Source of the DNA: an uncultured Methanobrevibacter sp.
Lineage (GTDB): Archaea; Methanobacteriota; Methanobacteria; Methanobacteriales; Methanobacteriaceae
DNA: 64,000 bases
Reading direction: 5' to 3'
Assembly: GCF_937881195.1 (NCBI RefSeq)
Contig: NZ_CALGFC010000053.1
Coordinates: 9,481-73,480, forward strand
Shown here: piece by piece, positions 28,376 through 37,636 of the stretch
Layout of the letters: the number at the start of each line of letters is the position of its first letter
Position numbering within the stretch: position 1 is the first letter of the stretch
Notes under the pieces: generated by a model
Databases searched by the model: none
What the model was told of the DNA's origin: nothing
Seen by the model: the letters and a program-made list of their open reading frames with translations, nothing else
Program-made: the position numbers and the translations under genes

Positions 28376-28573
28376 ATTTGAAATTTCATAGGTTCAATTA
28401 TATAATTTTTAAATTTGCTTAGATTTAAATTTAAAATTAGTAGCTAATTTTTGAAATATATAATTATGAATTTTTTTAGAAGATAAATTTTTCAGTTTAT
28501 TATTTTATTGAAACATTTTACATATTTTTGTTTACTTAATTAAATATTTTATTTGATATAAAGGTGTATTTTT

Positions 28574-29713
28574 GTGCTGAATAATCTTAAAAAATTTTTG
28601 GTTTTAAATAGTGTATCATCTGCTACTTCATCATCAACATTGGGAAGTTTTAATGATAAGGTTAAAAAAGTTAGATTGCTAAAATATGATAATTTAAGAG
28701 GTTTAGGGATATTATTAGTAGTTTTATTCCATTTAATGAATCCTTTTTCTAGTGTTCCTTTTTATGGTGCAATTGCGAAAAGTTCTATGATTATTATAAT
28801 GCCAGTTATATTTTTTGTAAGTGGATACTTTTCTAAGGTTGATGAAAATACTGAAATAAAAGCTTTTAAAGGGATTTTTATACCCTATATATTCTTCTGT
28901 ACACTTTGGATTATATTCACAGTTATAGTATTAGGTTCTAATATTCCTGAAATGCCTTATATAGTCCCTGCAAGAGGTTTATGGTATTTATTAACTCTAT
29001 TTTTAATGAGATTATTCCTACCAATATTTGTCAGAATTAAGTATTTCTTCTGGATAATGATAGCAGGATCTTTATTAATAGGCGTAGTTACTTTTGGATC
29101 AAATATATTTGCATTCACTAAGTTTATTTATTATTTGCCTCTTTTCATGTTAGGTTATTATTTTAAAAACTCTGATTATTACTTAAACACAATTAATCCT
29201 AAATTAAAAGGGTTATTTTTAAAAATAAAAGATTTCTTTGTTAATTATAAATTAATAACCTTTGGAATTTTAGCTTTATTATTAATATCTCTTACTTTTG
29301 TATTTAGAACATATCCTTCAGGATTTTTTTCTTTTGAACTTAGCTATTCTCAACTAGATTTAGGTAATAAAATTGGAATGTTAATGAGATTGCTTGTGCT
29401 TCTTGCTAGTTTATTTGCTGTAATATTGATGAACTATCTCATGACTGACAAAGAAACATTTCTAACTAAAATAGGTAAAAATTCATTAGCTGTCTATGTT
29501 TTACATTTTTACTTCACTAGAATATTAGATATATACTTTATACATTCTGATCTAGGGTCATTTTTATTGGATAATCCTTATTTGGCCGGTGTTTACATTG
29601 TAATAACTGCTTTAATAATCACATATGTTTTATCAAGAGATTTCATAACAAACATATTAAATAAGATATTTGACATAATATCTAAAATATTTATTAAGCC
29701 TGCTCCTAATTAG
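28574..29713 (+). CDS. acyltransferase-3 family membrane protein
   Basis: This is an O-acyltransferase of the OafA/acyltransferase-3 type with about ten hydrophobic spans, which moves an acyl group (often acetyl) across the membrane onto surface glycans. The key pattern is RLLKYDNLRGLGILLVVLFH near residue 36, holding the conserved Arg and His, and later RGLWYLLTLFLMRLF. The 379-residue length is full, unlike the remnant at 14738. The start is GTG after AAGGTGT. A short polar N-terminal extension rich in Ser and Thr precedes the first span. It lies between the rhamnose genes and a TagF-like polymerase, so it probably decorates the island glycan. Confidence 0.85.
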   Translation: MLNNLKKFLVLNSVSSATSSSTLGSFNDKVKKVRLLKYDNLRGLGILLVVLFHLMNPFSSVPFYGAIAKSSMIIIMPVIFFVSGYFSKVDENTEIKAFKGIFIPYIFFCTLWIIFTVIVLGSNIPEMPYIVPARGLWYLLTLFLMRLFLPIFVRIKYFFWIMIAGSLLIGVVTFGSNIFAFTKFIYYLPLFMLGYYFKNSDYYLNTINPKLKGLFLKIKDFFVNYKLITFGILALLLISLTFVFRTYPSGFFSFELSYSQLDLGNKIGMLMRLLVLLASLFAVILMNYLMTDKETFLTKIGKNSLAVYVLHFYFTRILDIYFIHSDLGSFLLDNPYLAGVYIVITALIITYVLSRDFITNILNKIFDIISKIFIKPAPN

Positions 29714-29835
29714 GCTTATTTATATTTTAAAATTTTAATTTATACTATACTATTATGGGTTTATGTGTTACTGAATTGATTAAATAAGATTAATTCTACT
29801 AATTAATAAATTAATAAATTCACTCAATGATTTTC

Positions 29836-31626
29836 ATGAAAACGGAATTAATTATAAAAGAATGCATTGTTAAGAGTAATAATCTATATATTAATGTTAA
29901 TTGTGATATTGATTATGATCCTGATGTTTTTGAACCTAAATTAAAAATAAATTTTTTTAATGGCAAAAATAATTTGATATTGCCTGTTCTAATTACTAAT
30001 AGGCGATATATATCTTTTAAAAATTTAGATTCTTTAGAATTTTCTCAAAAATTTGAAATAAATGATATATTTCTAGATAAAAAATGGAAAGAAATTAAAT
30101 TTTATTTATCTTTACACTATGGAAATCATATTGTTACAGATTTTTCTTTTGATTTGGATAACGATATAAATAATGATTTTGTTTCAAAATACCTCATTGA
30201 AAATGATGAAAATCAGATTAAATTAATTAAAATAAACGATAAGAATAATTTAAATATTTTAAGGCATGTTTTATCACTTTTTATAAGAATAATAGCACTA
30301 ATTATATCAATATTTTTAATTCCTTTCTTTATTTTCGAATCTATTTTTATAATGATCAAAACTCCTGATTTAAATTCTTCAGGAGGAGATTTATATTTAG
30401 AAGATAAAAATGTTATTAAAAGAGGAATAAGACATATATTATGGAGAATATCTTCATTTTCCAATTTTCCCGTTGAAAAATTATTTATAAATTTCAAAAA
30501 TTACATGTTAAATAAAATTTATCAATTAGCTGTATTAATCTATCAAAAAGAAAATACTGTAATGTTTATCTCAGAAAGAGGACAAAATTTAACAGGAAAT
30601 CTCAAATTTGTGTATGATTATATAAAAAATAATGAAAATACTAAAAACGTTAATATTAAGGTTTCAACCATAAATCAAAGTTTTCCAATTACTAGCTTTA
30701 GTCATAAGTGGAATACTTACAAGGATATGGCTAGTTCTAATGTTATTTTATTAGATAATTATTTTAGCCCAGTAAATATTTTGAATTTTAATAATCAAAC
30801 TTTAATTCAGTTATGGCATGCAGCAGGTGCTTTTAAAACTTTTGGATTTACAAGATTTGGAAGACCTGGAGGCCCAAAACTTGATTCTAAAAATCATAGG
30901 AAATATGACATGGCTACAGTTTCAAGTAGTGCTGTTATAGACTGTTATTCAGAGGCTTATGGAGTTTCTTCAGATAAAATTCTTCCATTAGGTATCCCAA
31001 GAACAGATATATTTTTTGATACTGATTATATTGATTCAACTAAAGAAAATTTCTATAAAAAATATCCTCAGTTAAAAGACAAGAAAATTATACTATTTGG
31101 GCCTACATTTAGAGGAACTAATAGAAGAAATGGCTATTATCCTATAAAGAAATTTGACCCTGTTAAAATTTATAATGATTTGAATCAAGAATATGCAATA
31201 ATTATAAAAAGACATTTTTTTATAAACAATAAATTTAAAATTCCTAAGGAATATTCTGATTATATACTTGATTTGGACGTTAATGAAGATATAAATGATT
31301 TACTTTTTGTCACGGATATTCTAATTACAGATTATTCTTCTACGGTATTTGAGGCTTCTTTATTAGATGTTCCAATGATTTTCTATGCATTTGATTTAGA
31401 TGATTATATTTCTAATCGTAGCTTTTATTTTGAATATAAGAGCTTTGTCCCTGGAAAAATAACTTATACTCAAGATGAGCTAATTAATTCTATTAAAAAT
31501 AATGATTTTGAGAACTATAAAATAAAAGACTTTAAGGATAAGTTCTTTGAAGAGGTTGATGGGAAATCAACAGAAAGAATTATAAATTATATTTGTAATG
31601 TTTTAGAAAAAAATAAAAAGAAATAG
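29836..31626 (+). CDS. CDP-polyol:poly(polyol-phosphate) phosphotransferase, TagF/TarL-like
   Basis: The C-terminal ~350 residues are the TagF-type GT-B domain that moves glycerol- or ribitol-phosphate from a CDP-activated donor to a growing chain. Visible motifs are SERGQNLTGNLKFV, QLWHAAGAFKTFGFTRFG, LGIPRTDIFFDTD, LFGPTFRGTN and ILITDYSSTVFEASL. The first ~120 residues form a beta-rich domain, followed by a hydrophobic segment (about residues 150-175) that may dip into the membrane. The 42915 protein has the same layout. I use the ATG at 29836 (596 residues) because a GATT-type site precedes it better than the ATG nine bases earlier. Whether the unit is glycerol or ribitol phosphate is open; TarI and TarJ in the same island favour ribitol. 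Confidence 0.85.
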   Translation: MKTELIIKECIVKSNNLYINVNCDIDYDPDVFEPKLKINFFNGKNNLILPVLITNRRYISFKNLDSLEFSQKFEINDIFLDKKWKEIKFYLSLHYGNHIVTDFSFDLDNDINNDFVSKYLIENDENQIKLIKINDKNNLNILRHVLSLFIRIIALIISIFLIPFFIFESIFIMIKTPDLNSSGGDLYLEDKNVIKRGIRHILWRISSFSNFPVEKLFINFKNYMLNKIYQLAVLIYQKENTVMFISERGQNLTGNLKFVYDYIKNNENTKNVNIKVSTINQSFPITSFSHKWNTYKDMASSNVILLDNYFSPVNILNFNNQTLIQLWHAAGAFKTFGFTRFGRPGGPKLDSKNHRKYDMATVSSSAVIDCYSEAYGVSSDKILPLGIPRTDIFFDTDYIDSTKENFYKKYPQLKDKKIILFGPTFRGTNRRNGYYPIKKFDPVKIYNDLNQEYAIIIKRHFFINNKFKIPKEYSDYILDLDVNEDINDLLFVTDILITDYSSTVFEASLLDVPMIFYAFDLDDYISNRSFYFEYKSFVPGKITYTQDELINSIKNNDFENYKIKDFKDKFFEEVDGKSTERIINYICNVLEKNKKK

Positions 31627-31664
31627 AATAAAAATAAAAAATAAGCTAGATAATAATGGCTAAT

Positions 31665-31713
31665 AAATAAAAATTAAATAAAAATTAAATTAAATAAAAA
31701 TTAAATAAAAATT
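31665..31713. repeat. 11-base tandem repeat at a convergent junction
   Basis: AAATAAAAATT occurs four times: twice in tandem at 31665-31686, a 5-base AAATT interruption, then twice at 31692-31713. It lies between the convergent TagF-like and beta-helix genes and may help end both transcripts. Confidence 0.65.
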
Positions 31714-31776
31714 AAATCATATTAAAAAAACTAAAAATAAAACAAAAAATAGAGAATATTATAGCTTAAAATCCTA

Positions 31777-32583
31777 TTAAACATCTCTATAATCTATTTC
31801 ATTAGTATATGTAATATTATTTATTTTATTTTTCTGAATATTGTTTTTTATGAACTGATTATTGAAGGCTTTATTAACAACAATACCAATACCTGAATTG
31901 CTAATTATTCTATTTAACTTAATATAGTTATTATCTGAGCGCTCTAAAAACAAACCATGCTTTCCGTTATATTTTATTGTATTTCTGATTATCGTATTTC
32001 CTTTGTTTTTTTCTTCACCAGAATACAATAATATGCCAAATAATGAATTTTTGTAAATTAAATTTTCACGAACTATATTTTTAGTAGCGGCATCTAAAAT
32101 AACTATTCCACAAGAATTATTATTATTTCTTATTTTATTTGAAAGTATTTTGTTACTTGAACCATAAATAATAATGGATCCATCATAGGGTCTATTATAA
32201 GCAGGATCATAGAAAATGTATCCAGAACTTTTATGATTTTCTACAATATTTTTTTGTATTGTGTTATATTTTCCTTTAACTGTTATTTGTTGTAATGTTA
32301 AACCAGAAACTTTTGTTTTATCAGCATTAATCGTTAATGACCTAATTTTTACCTTACCCTTTGTCTTAATAGTAATTGACTTCTTCAATGTTAAATCTAA
32401 GTTTTTATGATTTGCTGTTTTAAAAATAACAACATCTTTATTTTTAACATTCTTAAAAATACTTTTAATTTTCTTATCAGAATCTTTTTTATCTATTTGG
32501 TATGTTTTAGCATCAATTCCACTCATTCCAATAACTAGAGTAGAAAACAATAAAACTACAATTAAAACATGTTTTAACTTCAT
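31777..32583 (-). CDS. secreted right-handed beta-helix protein
   Basis: A classical signal peptide starts the protein: KLKH, then a hydrophobic core (VLIVVLLFSTLVIGM), ending near GIDAKTYQ. The rest has repeating short beta-strand turns with N, G and I ladders (SNKILSNKIRNNNNS, GNTIIRNTIKYNGKHG, DNNYIKLNRIISNSGIG). This is the pattern of parallel beta-helix (NosD/pectate-lyase-like) domains, common in Methanobrevibacter adhesin-like proteins. At 268 residues it is small, and no cell-wall anchor is visible. I start at the ATG at 32583 with GGTGAAATT upstream. It lies downstream of the pyruvyl transferases on the minus strand and may bind or modify the exported glycan. Confidence 0.75.
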   Translation of the reverse strand: MKLKHVLIVVLLFSTLVIGMSGIDAKTYQIDKKDSDKKIKSIFKNVKNKDVVIFKTANHKNLDLTLKKSITIKTKGKVKIRSLTINADKTKVSGLTLQQITVKGKYNTIQKNIVENHKSSGYIFYDPAYNRPYDGSIIIYGSSNKILSNKIRNNNNSCGIVILDAATKNIVRENLIYKNSLFGILLYSGEEKNKGNTIIRNTIKYNGKHGLFLERSDNNYIKLNRIISNSGIGIVVNKAFNNQFIKNNIQKNKINNITYTNEIDYRDV

Positions 32584-32653
32584 AATTTCACCCACTATTA
32601 AAAAGATAAATAGGCTGACACTTTTATTTCTAATTATGCATTTTATTTATCTT

Positions 32654-33829
32654 TTATCCTTTTATCATTCGAGATATCTTTCCTTTAACTTTTTGGAAAA
32701 ATGTCCTATTTTTTAGTTTAATTTCATTTTTAAGTTTTTTATTTTCTTTATTTAATTTTTCATTATTTTTTGTTAGTTTATTTATCTCTCTATTTTTTTT
32801 CGTGATTTGATTTACCATGTCCATACTTGGTCTTAGCCATTTGTCAAGAGTGGTTTTCATTAATTGGAATTGGAATTCTTTTTGTTCTTCTTCAGTAAAA
32901 CTAGTTTTTTTGATATCTTCAATAGTATTTTTATCTTCATTTTCATTTATAAATTTTTTTATTGTCCCTATTAATTTTTCACGAGTTTCTAGATGTTTTC
33001 CCCAATTTGGAGCAGGGTTCATAAAATCAAAATTATATTTGTCTTGCATAAAATCCTCAGGGCTAACACATTCAACCCAATTTCTATATGGATCAAACCT
33101 TGACCATTTAGGATTTAATGGTATCCATAAGACTGGTACTCCCATTGCTAGGCAGGGTAGTGTTGCATGTAGTCTTATTGTTACTACGCATTTAGCATTT
33201 TGATAGATTTTTAGTCGTTCTTCAACATTTTTGGCCCTTTCTTCCCAAGTCATTTCATAGAATTGATTTTCAGGGTCACGATTTATGTGAGTATAATTTC
33301 TTATCTCTATATCTTCACCTTTCAATTGATTTCTTATTTTTTCTTCTACATCTTTTGGTAAATCAACTAGACAAATATATTCTTTTTTAGGTTTAGTTTT
33401 TTCAAATTCTGGTAATGTTAGTGTGATACAACCTGAAAAAAAGCTATCTATTGAAAGTCTTTTAAATGATCTTTCGGTTGGCTTGTCTCTGCATCCTATA
33501 GGCCCATAACTTCTTAAATAATCTCCACCCAAACCTTCAAACCCTTCATCAACTAAGGGAGATGCTTTCCCTTCTATTGTCTTCCTTATCATGTGCATTC
33601 CTACGAATAGGGGGAGTATGTTTTGGGATGGTGGCCAGTTCCATTTTTTCCTAAACATCCATGCACTCATTATGACACTTACTGCTTCATTGTTTTCACT
33701 TTTGAATGTGTCTAATTCTTCTCTATCGACCATATAGTCTATTTGAGGTAGGAATCTTGATGATGCGTAAGCTTGAATATCATCACCTAAATTTTTTGTA
33801 TATCTATGATATAATACTCCATATTTCAT
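32654..33829 (-). CDS. polysaccharide pyruvyl transferase family protein, copy A
   Basis: CsaB/WcaK-type family: MKYGVLYHRYTKNLGDDI, then DYLRSYGPIGCRDKPTER, SFFSGCITLTLPEFEKT and CVVTIRLHATLPCLAMG with the conserved RLH. The likely reaction is transfer of pyruvate from phosphoenolpyruvate to a sugar. After KWLRPSMDMVN near residue 335 it continues into a ~45-residue coiled coil (KKNREINKLTKNNEKLNKEN) and a basic end (KVKGKISRMIKG). GGAGC lies seven bases before the ATG. It is the downstream copy of a tandem pair with the gene at 33951-35006. The two share nearly identical DNA at the 5-prime end and in the centre, while other parts differ. Confidence 0.83.
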   Translation of the reverse strand: MKYGVLYHRYTKNLGDDIQAYASSRFLPQIDYMVDREELDTFKSENNEAVSVIMSAWMFRKKWNWPPSQNILPLFVGMHMIRKTIEGKASPLVDEGFEGLGGDYLRSYGPIGCRDKPTERSFKRLSIDSFFSGCITLTLPEFEKTKPKKEYICLVDLPKDVEEKIRNQLKGEDIEIRNYTHINRDPENQFYEMTWEERAKNVEERLKIYQNAKCVVTIRLHATLPCLAMGVPVLWIPLNPKWSRFDPYRNWVECVSPEDFMQDKYNFDFMNPAPNWGKHLETREKLIGTIKKFINENEDKNTIEDIKKTSFTEEEQKEFQFQLMKTTLDKWLRPSMDMVNQITKKNREINKLTKNNEKLNKENKKLKNEIKLKNRTFFQKVKGKISRMIKG

Positions 33830-33950
33830 TTAATTTGCTCCAAATTTAGATTTTTATAGTAAATAAATTATATAATTAATAATATGGCATTTAATGATAT
33901 ATTTTTAATAAAATTTTGCCATGTAATATTTTTAAATAAATTGTGAGTTT

Positions 33951-35006
33951 TTATTTTTTCAATTCTCTTTTTAACTCTTCTATTTCATTAACCATATCCA
34001 TACTTGGTCTTAACCATTTATCAAGAGCGTTTTTCATTAATTGGAATTGGAATTCTTTTCGTTCTTCTTCAGTAAAACTAGTCTTTTTGATATCTTCAAT
34101 AGTAGCTTTATCTTCATTTTCATTTATAAATTTTTTAATTCTTTTAATCATTTTTTTTCTAGTTTTCAAATGATCTCCAGAATTTGGATCAGGATTTACA
34201 AAATCAAAGTCATAATTGTCTTTCATAATATCTTTAGGACTTACTACTCTAACCCATTTTCTATATGGATTAAATCTTCCCCAATTAGGACTTTTTAAAA
34301 CCCATAAGACTGGTACTCCCATTGCTAGGCAGGGTAGTGTTGCATGTAGTCTTATTGTTACTACGCATTTAGCATTTTGATAGATTTTTAGTCGTTCTTC
34401 AACATTTTTGGCCCTTTCTTCCCAAGTCATCTCATGGTAAGGTTTTTTAGAATCACTATTTATATGGCTGTAAGTTCTTACTTCAATATTTTTCCCTTTT
34501 AATTTGTTTTTTATCTTTTTTTCCACATCTTTTGGCAGATCAACTAGACAAATATATTCTTTTTTAGGTTTAGTTCTTTCAAATTCTGGTAATGTTAGTG
34601 TTATACAGCCAGAAAAGAAACTATCTATTGAAAGTTTTTTAAACATTTTGGCTGTTATCTTATCTCTGCACCCTATAGGTCCATAACTTCTTAGATAGTC
34701 TCCACCCAAACCTTGGAAACATTCATTAGTTATTGGGGATGCTTTTCCTTCAATGCCTTTTCTTATCATGTGCATTCCTACGAATAGGGGGAGTATGTTT
34801 GGGGATGGTGGCCAGTTCCATTTTTTCCTAAACATCCATGCACTCATTATGACACTTACTGCTTCATTGTTTTCACTTTTGAATGTGTCTAATTCTTCTC
34901 TATCGACCATATAGTCTATTTGAGGTAGGAATCTTGATGATGCGTAAGCTTGAATATCATCACCTAAATTTTTTGTATATCTATGATATAATACTCCATA
35001 TTTCAT
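33951..35006 (-). CDS. polysaccharide pyruvyl transferase family protein, copy B
   Basis: This is the upstream copy of the tandem pair, with 351 residues. Its first 80 residues differ from copy A at only one position that I see (PPSPNILP against PPSQNILP). It keeps CVVTIRLHATLPCLAMG. It diverges strongly near residues 230-275 (LKSPNWGRFNPYRKWVRV against PLNPKWSRFDPYRNWVEC), where substrate specificity might differ. It ends shortly after KWLRPSMDMVN with EIEELKRELKK, so the coiled-coil tail of copy A is absent. The ribosome-binding site and spacing equal those of copy A. The gap between the copies is 121 bases. Confidence 0.83.
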   Translation of the reverse strand: MKYGVLYHRYTKNLGDDIQAYASSRFLPQIDYMVDREELDTFKSENNEAVSVIMSAWMFRKKWNWPPSPNILPLFVGMHMIRKGIEGKASPITNECFQGLGGDYLRSYGPIGCRDKITAKMFKKLSIDSFFSGCITLTLPEFERTKPKKEYICLVDLPKDVEKKIKNKLKGKNIEVRTYSHINSDSKKPYHEMTWEERAKNVEERLKIYQNAKCVVTIRLHATLPCLAMGVPVLWVLKSPNWGRFNPYRKWVRVVSPKDIMKDNYDFDFVNPDPNSGDHLKTRKKMIKRIKKFINENEDKATIEDIKKTSFTEEERKEFQFQLMKNALDKWLRPSMDMVNEIEELKRELKK

Positions 35007-35608
35007 TTAATCTGCTCCAAAAATAGTTTTCTGTGAAAAATGCCACATGATTTTTATTATTATAAAATTCTGAATAATTATTATAAATAATTTATATTGT
35101 AATATTATTACTATTTGTCTCTTAATAATATTTATACTAGTAAAATTAGAGTTTTAAATTAGATTATTAATTAATTTATAATTTTTATTATTTTAATTAT
35201 ATTATTTTAAATTTCAATATTTTAAATTATAATTTTTTAAATTATAATATTTTAAATTATAATATTTTTTATATAATAATTTTTTATTTTTTAAATTATA
35301 ATTGCCTTATTATCTCTTTAAATATTAATTTTTAATATTTATGCTTAGTATTTATACTACTATTGTGATTTCTTATAATTTCAGATATTTTCTATAATTT
35401 CGGATATATTTATTCTATTATATATTTAATTATTATTTATATATAATTTTTATATAATAATATTTTTAATAATATTATTTACTTTTATCTTCTTTTATTC
35501 ATATTCAATTTTATATTTATATTTTTTAGATTTTTTATATAAAATTTAATTATTTTACAATATAGTTATTTTATAAGGTAATAATTAAAAAAATAAATAT
35601 TAGTTCTT
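35007..35608. other. AT-only spacer
   Basis: No gene is supported in these 602 bases. A TTTTAAATTATAA-type phrase repeats several times around 35215-35270, and CTATAATTTC-GATAT-like phrases recur near 35375-35405. The promoter of the duplicated pyruvyl transferase genes should be here. Confidence 0.45.
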
Positions 35609-36946
35609 TTAATTAAATTTAAAATAATTTAGTAGCTTATTATATATATTATTTTGAGAAAGAAGATTTTTAATTTCATTATTTTCATTAATTTCGACTT
35701 TCCAGCTATTTTTCGCAATTTTAAATTCTTTAACTCTTTCTTTAACTTCTTCCTTTTTCAATTTTGAGGTTGTTTCAATAGGGAGTGATGAATTTTTTCT
35801 TAATAAATCATCTATAGGAAGTTTTTTAAGATTAAAATCTTCATCATAAGCAGTTTTAATCTTATTTTTTTTCCAAAATTTTAAATAGTTATTAAATCTA
35901 TCGGTATGGCCTTTTTCAGGTGAATTAAAATCAACATTTTCAATAATATCCAAAACTGAATCAAATTCAATTAATTCATTTTCAGTTATATTTGTCAATC
36001 TATGAAAATCTGCTAATTCTCGCATTCTTCCATCTTTAACAATCATTATACTTGGTGTACCTGCTATTGTGGCCATTATATTTCCATGCAATCTTGCTCC
36101 AAAGCTTAAATCAATCTTTTTTAAAAAATCTATCCATCCTTGGGCATTTATTGGGGCTCGAACACGGTTATTTTTGTAAGCTGGTGATTCCAAATCAACT
36201 GGATACACTTCGCTTTTTTGTTTTAGATTTGGTCTTCCGATATATGTTAATCTAAGTTCTGATCTCCATTGTGGAATAAAATAGTAATTTGAAAATTCTT
36301 GCATTGTTTTAAAAATAAAATTATTTATTTTTGAGGAATATAAACCAGAATTTATAGATATTAGAGATTCTTTTGTTATCTTTTTATCTCTAATTTTTAA
36401 ATGATTTCCAAATGAAAACATTGCTGGACAACCAATCACCATGAAATCTTTTTTTTCTTTAAATCCTAAATTAGACAAATAATTCCCTGTTATTCTGCCC
36501 CTTACTCCTATAATAGTTCCATTGTCACGGATTGCATTTATAAAATTAGTAACATGTTCATCAAATGGAAAATTTTCATATCCATCACTTTTTATATCTG
36601 TAGAAACTCCAATTCCTGCAACAACAAAAGGAATTTCAAGATTTTCAATGAAACTAGTGTATTTTATCAAATGATTTATAAATCCTTCTCTAAATCCATT
36701 TGCCATAGGACAGATATATGCTGAATACTTTTTATTAATCATTTCAGCATCTTTTAATGTTATTCTTCCTCTATCTACACCATAATAGTCAGGTAAAAGT
36801 TCTGTTTCTTTGTTTATTAATGTCCTATAAACTCCAAATTGATATGCTAAATTTCCTAAATTTCCTCCAAATGCATTTCTTGCAATAAGTTGTCCTGGAG
36901 TAAAATTCATTAATGGAGATGTTCCAGATCTAACTAATATTTTCAT
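35609..36946 (-). CDS. polysaccharide pyruvyl transferase family protein, distant member
   Basis: The 445-residue protein has an Asn/Gly-rich entry (NAFGGNLGNLAYQFGVYR), the Rossmann-like VVAGIGVSTDIKS, GVRGRITGNYLSNLG and VIGCPAMFSFG. In the C-terminal half it has DLSFGARLHGNIMATIAGT, the family RLHG block. It is longer than and only distantly related to the other three family members in the window. I use the ATG at 36946 because GTGAT lies five bases upstream; the TTG six bases earlier lies inside that spacing. The C-terminus (about 385-445) is charged and helical. Pyruvylation is the family role, but some members are of unproven chemistry. Confidence 0.78.
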   Translation of the reverse strand: MKILVRSGTSPLMNFTPGQLIARNAFGGNLGNLAYQFGVYRTLINKETELLPDYYGVDRGRITLKDAEMINKKYSAYICPMANGFREGFINHLIKYTSFIENLEIPFVVAGIGVSTDIKSDGYENFPFDEHVTNFINAIRDNGTIIGVRGRITGNYLSNLGFKEKKDFMVIGCPAMFSFGNHLKIRDKKITKESLISINSGLYSSKINNFIFKTMQEFSNYYFIPQWRSELRLTYIGRPNLKQKSEVYPVDLESPAYKNNRVRAPINAQGWIDFLKKIDLSFGARLHGNIMATIAGTPSIMIVKDGRMRELADFHRLTNITENELIEFDSVLDIIENVDFNSPEKGHTDRFNNYLKFWKKNKIKTAYDEDFNLKKLPIDDLLRKNSSLPIETTSKLKKEEVKERVKEFKIAKNSWKVEINENNEIKNLLSQNNIYNKLLNYFKFN

Positions 36947-37636
36947 AAACAATCACTTTTTGTTTGTAAATAATAAGTTTGTAGATAGATAACCACTCAA
37001 ACAATCAATCATCTTAAAATACTTTTTGTAAATTTCATATATATTTATTTATCCATTTTATTTTTTAAAATTCTACAAAATCTTAATTTTCTTAATAATC
37101 TATAATTATTTTATATTATATCCATTATTAAATTATTTAATAAATTATAATATTCATTTTAATAGATTATAATATTTCAAATATTTAAATATTAAATTCA
37201 ATAATAATATTAAGTTTTGATAATTTTTAATTTAAAATATGTCTTTTTTATACTATTATAATTAGATTCTTGGCACTTTTATAATTAGAATAATTTATAA
37301 TAATAATTAAAATTATTATTTTTATAATATAATTAATATAATATAATTAAAATATTATTTTAATTAAAATATTATTTTTATAAAATAACTAAAATATTAT
37401 TAAATTTATACTATAATTATAAATGTTATAAATTATAAAATTTTATTAATATGCACTTTATATACAAATTTATTTGCATTATTCTTTGAAATACTTAAAA
37501 CAGTAGAAAAATTTGATTTAAGTATTGCTTCTGGATTAAATTATAGGTAATTGTTGTTTAAATTAAGTAATTATTGTTTAAATTAAAATTTACATACTTA
37601 TTATTATTTTATTTTATTAATATTTGAGGAAATAAC
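36947..37636. promoter_or_regulatory. divergent spacer before tarI, with 20-base tandem duplication
   Basis: No gene is supported in the 690 bases between the divergent pyruvyl transferase and tarI. A 20-base unit (GTAATTGTTGTTTAAATTAA) occurs twice in tandem at 37547-37566 and 37567-37586 with one difference, about 50 bases before tarI. Both promoters should be here. Confidence 0.5.

Larger units (their letters stand above)
27898..28573. other. gene-free spacer with hairpin and 13-base tandem repeat
   Basis: No gene is supported in these 676 bases. It holds the hairpin at 28151-28183 and a 13-base unit (TTATTAATTTATA) present nearly three times at 28339-28375, listed separately. AAGGTGT at the right end serves the next gene. 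Confidence 0.5.
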
